Origin: Leptospira levettii | Lineage (GTDB): Bacteria > Spirochaetota > Leptospiria > Leptospirales > Leptospiraceae | Assembly (NCBI RefSeq): GCF_002812085.1 | Contig: NZ_NPDM01000008.1 | Span: 1-64,000, forward strand | Length of the DNA stretch: 64,000 bases | Direction: 5' to 3' | Part shown: positions 59,190 to 64,000 of the stretch, one piece after another | Layout: every line of letters starts with the position of its first letter | Numbering within the stretch: the stretch's first letter is position 1 | Translations under genes and position numbers: made by a program | Notes under the pieces: generated by a model | Seen by the model: only the letters and a program-made list of their open reading frames with translations | Databases searched by the model: none | What the model was told of the DNA's origin: nothing

Positions 59190-60077
59190 ATGGCGGAACA
59201 ACCAGGAACCTTACTTTATTATCTCAAACGTTCCACAGAATTTCTGGAAAAAAAAGAAATTCCAAACCCTCGTGTCGATGCTGAATGGCTTCTCTCGGAC
59301 CTACTTGGTTTACCTCGTATCAAACTCTATTCCCAATTCGAAATGCCACTTTCTCCCAAAGAAATTGATTTGTACAGGGAACGAATTGTAGAACGAAGCA
59401 AACGAAAACCCGTAGCCTACATCACTGGGAAAAAAGGATTCCACCAATTTGAATACTTTGTATCAGAAGATGTTCTCATCCCGAGACCAGAAACGGAAGA
59501 ACTCGTTGATTTTCTAATGAAACAAAAAGAAACACTCGCAAACGAATTTCCGAATGGAATACAAATTTGGGATTTGTGTTCGGGAAGTGGTTGTATTGGT
59601 CTTAGTTTATCACAACTTCTAAAACCAAATCTTGTTGTGTTATCTGATATTTCAGAAAAGGCAATCGAAACCAGTAAAACAAATGCCGACAAATACAAAC
59701 TAACAGACGTTCAGTTTTATGTTTCGAGTCTGGACAATTCTCTGCCAAATGAATTACGTTTTGACGTCATTGTTTCTAACCCTCCTTATATCCCAGAATC
59801 TGAAAAAAAAGACATTATGCCAGATGTTTTGGAGTATGAACCACACCTAGCATTGTTTGTTTCTGATATACTCTCCTTTCATCGAGAATTATTTGATTCC
59901 GTTAAGAGAAGATTAAAACCAGGTGGTTGGTTTCTAATGGAAACACATCCAGGTTATATCCAAGAATTAGAAACATTGGCCAATCGTTTAGGATTTGTTT
60001 CCTCAAAGAAGATTTTGGATAGTTCTAATAAGGAACGTTTTTTGTTTCTGAAAACTGAATCGAAGTTTGAATCTTAA
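59190..60077 (+). CDS. prmC: Peptide chain release factor N5-glutamine methyltransferase
   Basis: Methylates the GGQ glutamine of release factors RF1 and RF2. 295 residues. The N-terminal helical substrate domain is followed by a Rossmann domain with IWDLCSGSGCIGLSLSQ (SAM loop) and the catalytic VSNPPYIPESEK near residue 195. RKPVAYITGKKGFHQFEYFV is also typical. The only Shine-Dalgarno-like bases are the GGGGG inside the 3' strand of the preceding tRNA. The last 53 bases overlap the convergent marR gene. Confidence 0.94.
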   Translation: MAEQPGTLLYYLKRSTEFLEKKEIPNPRVDAEWLLSDLLGLPRIKLYSQFEMPLSPKEIDLYRERIVERSKRKPVAYITGKKGFHQFEYFVSEDVLIPRPETEELVDFLMKQKETLANEFPNGIQIWDLCSGSGCIGLSLSQLLKPNLVVLSDISEKAIETSKTNADKYKLTDVQFYVSSLDNSLPNELRFDVIVSNPPYIPESEKKDIMPDVLEYEPHLALFVSDILSFHRELFDSVKRRLKPGGWFLMETHPGYIQELETLANRLGFVSSKKILDSSNKERFLFLKTESKFES

Positions 60078-60480
60078 AGAGAGTTACAAACAATTCTTTT
60101 TCATTTTCCTCACTCAGATTTTTTTTAAAGACTAAATCTGCTTCTCTGACAACAGGAATCCCCTTCTCCCATATGGATTTCCCTTTGGTTGTTAATTTTA
60201 AGCTAAAACTTCGTTTGTCTTCACTCGATTGGATTCGTTTGACCCATCCCTTTTTTACCCAACTATCAACTAACCTAGAGATTGTGGTTTTATCTTTGGC
60301 CAATCGGTCACTTAAGGTTTTTTGGTTCAAACTTTCCTTTTCCATTAGAGGAATCAGTTGGATCCATTCTTCAAATCGCATCCCTACTCGATTCGTTTCA
60401 AACTCGTTTGCGAGAAACTTCCGCATCTGGAGTAAAGTTTCACTTAAGTGAATGCCTAAATAGGAAAAAATTTCATTCAT
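60025..60480 (-). CDS. MarR-family transcription regulator
   Basis: A 151-residue winged-helix regulator. The recognition region LNQKTLSDRLAKDKTTISRL (near residues 54-73) and the wing KRIQSSEDKRSFSLKLTTKG are typical. N- and C-terminal helices form the dimer. It is divergent from an alpha/beta hydrolase gene, and two palindromes lie in the 123 bp between their starts, so it probably represses the hydrolase and itself and is released by a small ligand. Its 3' end overlaps prmC by 53 bases in antisense. Confidence 0.88.
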   Translation of the reverse strand: MNEIFSYLGIHLSETLLQMRKFLANEFETNRVGMRFEEWIQLIPLMEKESLNQKTLSDRLAKDKTTISRLVDSWVKKGWVKRIQSSEDKRSFSLKLTTKGKSIWEKGIPVVREADLVFKKNLSEENEKELFVTLFKIQTSIQFSETKNVPY

Positions 60481-60520
60481 TCCCCAATCTTAAATTAAAT
60501 GATGGAATTGGCAAGTTTTT

Positions 60521-60560
60521 TAGTTGCATATAGCAACTATATAGTTGTATATAGCAACTA
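60521..60560. promoter_or_regulatory. Tandem palindromic operators between marR and hydrolase
   Basis: Two copies of TAGTTGY-ATATA-GCAACTA at 60521-60539 and 60542-60560. The first has perfect seven-base arms; the second has a single mismatch. Their centres are 21 bp apart, two turns of DNA, so two dimers would bind the same face. Location and symmetry fit MarR-type operators. Confidence 0.75.
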
Positions 60561-60603
60561 TATAGAAAATAAAAACTCACCAAGTATGGTGAAAGGGAAT
60601 GTT

Positions 60604-61458
60604 ATGGAATGGAAATATCAGACAATCCAAAGGGATGGATTTGATTTTTTAATCGCACAAAACAAAACAATCGGACCAAACCTCTACTGGCTAGGAAGTG
60701 CTCTTTACTACCCAAGGGTGATCCCAGAGGAGATGGCATCACAGTATCACATCACGGTTGTGGATCATAGAGGATTTGCAAACCGTATAGATCCTACTTC
60801 CGAAAACGAATCCACGTATGATTTGGATCTGGTATTGGATGATTTTTACTTTTTCCAAAACCAATTGGAAATTCCTGCCTGTACAATCCTTGGCCACTCA
60901 GGCCATGGATACATGGCTTTAACGTATGCAAAAAAATACCCAAACAGTGTTAATACACTCGTGATGGTAGCGACAGGCCCAAACCATGGTGTCCCCCTCT
61001 TGGAACGAGAAACATACTTTGTTTCCTTCGCCACAGAAGAACGAAAAGAAAAACACAGACAACTCCAAAACAAATTCCAAAATCTAATTGAATCACATCC
61101 TGAAGGCCTTCCGAACTTTTTTAATTTGTTTTGTGTGAGCCAAGATGCACTCGGTTTTTATGATTTAAAAATGGACTCTACTCATTTATGGGATGGAGTA
61201 AGAACCAACAAACTAGCGTTTGATTATTTGTTTGGGAAAGTTTTTGTCGAGATCAATGTCGAAAATTACCTATCGACCTTAAAACTTCCAATCCAACTCA
61301 TATTAGGAAAGTATGATTTCCAAGTAGCTCCTTATTATACATGGGATACAATCATAGAAAGATTTCCTGGAGTGAAACGAACAGTCCTTGACCAGTGTGG
61401 TCATTTGCCATTTTTCGAAGACCCAATTCGTTTTATGCAAGTGTTGGATTCGGAATGA
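60604..61458 (+). CDS. Alpha/beta hydrolase, MarR-linked
   Basis: About 285 residues from ATG 60604, preceded by AAAGGG; ATGs further upstream run into the operator repeats. The nucleophile is in LGHSGHGYMALTYAKKYP, the acid probably in LGKYDFQVAP and the His in DQCGHLPFFEDP, the usual order of the catalytic triad. There is no signal peptide, so it is cytoplasmic. Proline iminopeptidase-like and ester-hydrolase relatives share this layout; the substrate is unknown. Control by the adjacent MarR regulator suggests detoxification or breakdown of a small aromatic or ester compound. Confidence 0.82.
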   Translation: MEWKYQTIQRDGFDFLIAQNKTIGPNLYWLGSALYYPRVIPEEMASQYHITVVDHRGFANRIDPTSENESTYDLDLVLDDFYFFQNQLEIPACTILGHSGHGYMALTYAKKYPNSVNTLVMVATGPNHGVPLLERETYFVSFATEERKEKHRQLQNKFQNLIESHPEGLPNFFNLFCVSQDALGFYDLKMDSTHLWDGVRTNKLAFDYLFGKVFVEINVENYLSTLKLPIQLILGKYDFQVAPYYTWDTIIERFPGVKRTVLDQCGHLPFFEDPIRFMQVLDSE

Positions 61459-61493
61459 AGGCATTGAACTAAGATACAGAATTTTTCGGACAA

Positions 61494-61533
61494 ACAAAAA
61501 AAGCCCACTGGGATTATTTCACCAAGTGGGCTT
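61494..61533 (-). terminator. Distal terminator downstream of mdh
   Basis: Nine-base arms AAGCCCACT (61501-61509) and AGTGGGCTT (61525-61533) form a strong hairpin. On the minus strand it is followed by a run of T, so it ends transcripts coming from mdh; the plus strand lacks a T-run. Confidence 0.8.
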
Positions 61534-61542
61534 CGAAGTCAG

Positions 61543-61572
61543 AAAAAATCCCTACCAGTCAATTCAGTAGGG
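61543..61572 (-). terminator. Proximal terminator downstream of mdh
   Basis: CCCTAC and GTAGGG arms (61550-61555 and 61567-61572) with an 11-base loop are followed on the minus strand by ATTTTTT. It lies 17 bases after the mdh stop and makes a tandem pair with the stronger hairpin beyond it. Confidence 0.65.
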
Positions 61573-61588
61573 AAATCTGTGTTAGAGT

Positions 61589-62572
61589 TTAACCTAACAT
61601 ATCTTTTACTTCGTTTCTTTCTTCTTTTAATTCATTGTGTGTGATATCAAATTTTTCCTTACCGAAAGCATTGATTTCAAGGCCAGTTACGATCTCTACT
61701 TTTTTTCCATCAGATTTGAGAGGGTATCCAAAGATAAGTCCTTTGTCTACACCATACTCACCATTGGAATGACAAGCTGCACTAAACCAATCTCCAGGTT
61801 TTGTTGGAGTTACAATGTTATGTACTGTGTCGACCACTGCATTGGCAGCAGAAGCAGCAGAAGAAGCTCCTCTTGCAGCAATGATAGCAGCTCCACGTTT
61901 TTGAACTGTAGAGATAAAATCTCCCTTTAACCAAGCTTCGTCGCTGATTAGGTCAGTTGCTGGTTTTCCTTTGATTTTTGCATTATAAAAGTCTGGGTAT
62001 TGAGTTGCAGAGTGGTTTCCCCAAATCGCAACATTGGAAACATCTTTTACAAGGACTCCCGCTTTTTGTGCCAATTGAGTTTTTGCACGATTTTCATCAA
62101 GACCTGTCATCGCAAACCATCTGTCAGACGGAACACCTTTTGCATTATTCATTGCAATGAGTGCATTCGTATTACAAGGGTTACCTACAACAAGAACTCT
62201 TACATCACTTGCTGCATTTTTTTCGATCGCTTTTCCTTGGGTTGTAAAAATACCACCATTGATTTTGAGAAGGTCACCACGTTCCATACCTGCTTTTCTA
62301 GGAACAGAACCTACGAGAAGTGCCCAGTTGATATCACGGAATGCTTCGTCTAAGTTAGAAGTCACTGATACTTTTTCGAGCAATGGGAACGCACAGTCAT
62401 CCAATTCCATGATGACACCTTTCGCTGCAGGGAGCGCTTGTTCCAATTCTAATAACTGGAGTTCGACAGCTGTGTCAGGTCCAAACATTTGTCCTGAAGC
62501 GATACGAAATAAGAGTGCATATCCGATTTGTCCGGCCGCACCTGTTACAGCAACTTTTACTTTTTTGCTCAT
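61589..62572 (-). CDS. mdh: Malate dehydrogenase
   Basis: NAD-dependent oxidation of malate to oxaloacetate in the TCA cycle. 327 residues of the cytosolic/bacterial class with NAD loop [19 protein letters not shown] at residues 9-27, [26 protein letters not shown] and the catalytic His in [17 protein letters not shown]. It follows the DsbA-like gene by 29 bp on the same strand and is closed by two terminators. Confidence 0.95.
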   Translation of the reverse strand: MSKKVKVAVTGAAGQIGYALLFRIASGQMFGPDTAVELQLLELEQALPAAKGVIMELDDCAFPLLEKVSVTSNLDEAFRDINWALLVGSVPRKAGMERGDLLKINGGIFTTQGKAIEKNAASDVRVLVVGNPCNTNALIAMNNAKGVPSDRWFAMTGLDENRAKTQLAQKAGVLVKDVSNVAIWGNHSATQYPDFYNAKIKGKPATDLISDEAWLKGDFISTVQKRGAAIIAARGASSAASAANAVVDTVHNIVTPTKPGDWFSAACHSNGEYGVDKGLIFGYPLKSDGKKVEIVTGLEINAFGKEKFDITHNELKEERNEVKDMLG

Positions 62573-62601
62573 ATAATTTTTCCTTTTTGGTTTATAAATC
62601 T

Positions 62602-63651
62602 TTATTGTTTCAGTTCTTTTTGGATGATCTCATCGAAGTTTTCAAAAGGTAAAGCACCCGATACAAAGATACCATTGATAAAAAATGCAGGTGTTCCACT
62701 GACTCCTACTTTTTGTCCATCTTGGATATCGACATCGATTTCACTTTTTAACTTTGATTGGTCTTTCATACAAGCTTGGTATTTGTCTTTGGACAATCCT
62801 GTTTTTAAAACCAATGAATCTACATTTGATTTACTCAAATTACCACTGTTATCAAATAAAACATTAAATACATCCCAATACTTTCCTTCCTCGATAGAAC
62901 AGTTTGCTGCCATGTGAGCGTACATTGCATCTTGGTGGAATGGGAGAGGGAAATCACGGAATACCCATCGGATCTGCCCTTTGTATTTTTCTCGGAGTTG
63001 GCGGTTCACATCTTGGCTTCGTTTGCAGAATGGACATTCAAAATCTGAAAATTCAATCACTGTAATCTTTGCATCTTTTGGTCCCATACTTGGATTATTT
63101 TTTTCATCCACAGTCACTCGGATCGATTCAGGTTCTTTGATTAAAAAATCAACTGGGTATTTTGTGATAATCTCACGGTATTTGTTTCTGCTGTGTTCTT
63201 GTTCTTGTTGGTTTTTTAAAAATCCAACAATTTTCTCTTTTGTTTCAGCGAGAGATTTTCCACCTAACTGCGCTTTGTTAGACATATATACGTTTAAGAT
63301 TTCTTCTTCCGAAGGTTCTCTTAAAACCAATCCTTCGTTTAAAACTTCAGAAGGTTTGATGTTTTTATCTTTTGCAACTAGTTCAAATAATTTGTCTTGA
63401 GCAAATTCACCAAATGTATTTTTGAGAAGGGCTTTGTATTCAGATTGGAATTTGGAATAAGCAATCGGTGAGGAGTCTTTCACGTCACTCAAGTCGTATT
63501 TTTTTCCACCGATACTCACTGCATCTTGGGTGATGTATTCTTTCACAAATGAAGGAACACTGACTAAAAAAAGCACGGCAAAGACCAAATTGGTCCCTAT
63601 GAAGATTTTAGAGATGGGCGAAGCCATCCACGATTTAAAATTATTTTCCAT
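62602..63651 (-). CDS. Membrane-anchored DsbA/DsbG-like thioredoxin-fold protein
   Basis: About 349 residues from ATG 63651, with GCAGAG just before; in-frame starts 21 and 36 bases further up are possible. One N-terminal helix (about 18-36) anchors it. A helical region (about 40-165) reminiscent of SurA-type N-domains precedes a DsbA fold with the redox motif [14 protein letters not shown] and the cis-proline loop [17 protein letters not shown]. It should act on disulfides in the periplasm as oxidase or isomerase. It is probably cotranscribed with mdh, which seems unrelated in function. Confidence 0.85.
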   Translation of the reverse strand: MENNFKSWMASPISKIFIGTNLVFAVLFLVSVPSFVKEYITQDAVSIGGKKYDLSDVKDSSPIAYSKFQSEYKALLKNTFGEFAQDKLFELVAKDKNIKPSEVLNEGLVLREPSEEEILNVYMSNKAQLGGKSLAETKEKIVGFLKNQQEQEHSRNKYREIITKYPVDFLIKEPESIRVTVDEKNNPSMGPKDAKITVIEFSDFECPFCKRSQDVNRQLREKYKGQIRWVFRDFPLPFHQDAMYAHMAANCSIEEGKYWDVFNVLFDNSGNLSKSNVDSLVLKTGLSKDKYQACMKDQSKLKSEIDVDIQDGQKVGVSGTPAFFINGIFVSGALPFENFDEIIQKELKQ

Positions 63652-63814
63652 CTCTGCCAGCTTCCCGGCCATAAAGCGGGCAATCAAACGTAAAAATCCT
63701 AAAAAATGTTTCGATTTTCGCTAAAGCGAACCTCGATTTGACCGAAAATCTGAGGGAGGGAAAAGGAAAGTTTTTTCTTCAATTTTCGATCCTGAACACG
63801 GAGGTTTGGGAACT

Positions 63815-64000
63815 ATGAATACAATCAATATCCAAGGGAATCCCGGCCTATCCATCCCCCCTACCTTTCCCACTCAAACGGGAAAACAGTCGGAGGAAGG
63901 AAAGGAATCTTTCCCTAAAAAAAATAACAACGAAGTGCCTGTAACAGAAGCCAAAACAAAATCGGAACCAAAAGTAAAACCGGAAGATTTGGTTTTAAAA
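63815..64000 (+). CDS. Partial CDS cut by right edge, unknown
   Basis: An open frame of 62 codons from ATG 63815 to the end of the window, preceded by GGAGG at 63800-63804. The visible part begins MNTINIQGNPGLSIPP and is polar, rich in Lys, Glu, Pro and Asn, as in a disordered N-terminus. No signal peptide. A FlaG-like flagellar protein has such a start in some spirochaetes, but nothing here proves it. It is divergent from the DsbA-like gene. Confidence 0.6.
   Translation, partial: MNTINIQGNPGLSIPPTFPTQTGKQSEEGKESFPKKNNNEVPVTEAKTKSEPKVKPEDLVLK

Noticed and set aside
61637..62576. Long plus-strand frames opposite mdh
   Set aside because: They are shadows of the strongly conserved malate dehydrogenase and have Cys/Ser-rich composition without any motif.
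1..64000. CRISPR arrays, insertion sequences, integrases, prophage genes
   Set aside because: No regularly spaced repeats, transposase motifs or phage structural genes were found on reading both strands.

Overview
The window is AT-rich, gene-dense bacterial chromosome that reads as a Leptospira-type spirochaete. The reasons are a C5-route heme cluster with a fused hemC-hemD gene, a fliK-flgD-flgE flagellar hook block, many two-component, HD-GYP and cyclic-nucleotide signalling proteins typical of free-living leptospires, and short intergenic gaps. A complete sulfate-to-cysteine route suggests a nutritionally self-sufficient, perhaps saprophytic species. The species call is inference. I see no insertion sequence, prophage, CRISPR array or rRNA operon.

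Layout. 0.3-4.3 kb: two convergent orphan histidine kinases. 4.4-13.3 kb: trpC, a STAS protein, murD, fabI, a GAF/HD-GYP phosphodiesterase, an integral membrane protein and a TPR protein with a methyltransferase-like end. 13.3-17.0 kb: flagellar hook genes fliK-flgD-flgE, closed by a strong terminator. 17.2-30.1 kb: sulfur island with the sulfate ABC transporter (sbp-cysT-cysW-cysA), cysH-cysD-cysN, a TauD-like dioxygenase, cysJ-cysI, and two siroheme genes. 30.1-33.6 kb: a lipoprotein, a NERD-nuclease/ATPase gene whose 3' end overlaps the RNase P RNA gene (rnpB, opposite strand), a probable sigma-54 promoter driving a small exported protein, and msrB. 33.7-43.0 kb: heme operon hemA-hemCD-hemB-hemL-hemE-hemN-hemG(Y), with hemH converging on it. 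43.0-53.2 kb: topA (with an anomalous start), cysK, a HEAT-repeat protein, a PhaR-like regulator, several unknowns, a UbiA-type phosphoribosyltransferase and a TrkH-type channel. 53.3-64.0 kb: fusA, a degenerate LytM protein, an amidohydrolase, two cyclic-nucleotide-domain proteins, tRNA-Arg(CCU), prmC, a marR/hydrolase divergent pair with tandem operators, mdh, a DsbA-like protein and a CDS cut by the right edge.

How it fits together. Sulfate is imported, adenylylated by CysDN, reduced by an iron-sulfur CysH and then by siroheme-containing CysJI; cysteine is made by CysK. Siroheme comes from uroporphyrinogen III through the SumT and Met8-like proteins. The same intermediate is made by the hem operon and otherwise flows to heme. 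The 17-45 kb stretch is therefore a linked sulfur/tetrapyrrole region.

The observations most worth following up are: topA, whose conserved N-terminus is reachable from an ATG only through a +1 shift at a TTT-TAA site; tandem perfect/near-perfect palindromes between marR and its divergent hydrolase; a -24/-12 promoter beside rnpB; the prmC ribosome-binding site lying inside the 3' end of a tRNA; a very short HemA; a cysteine-free hook protein; and a NERD protein with a degenerate helicase core.
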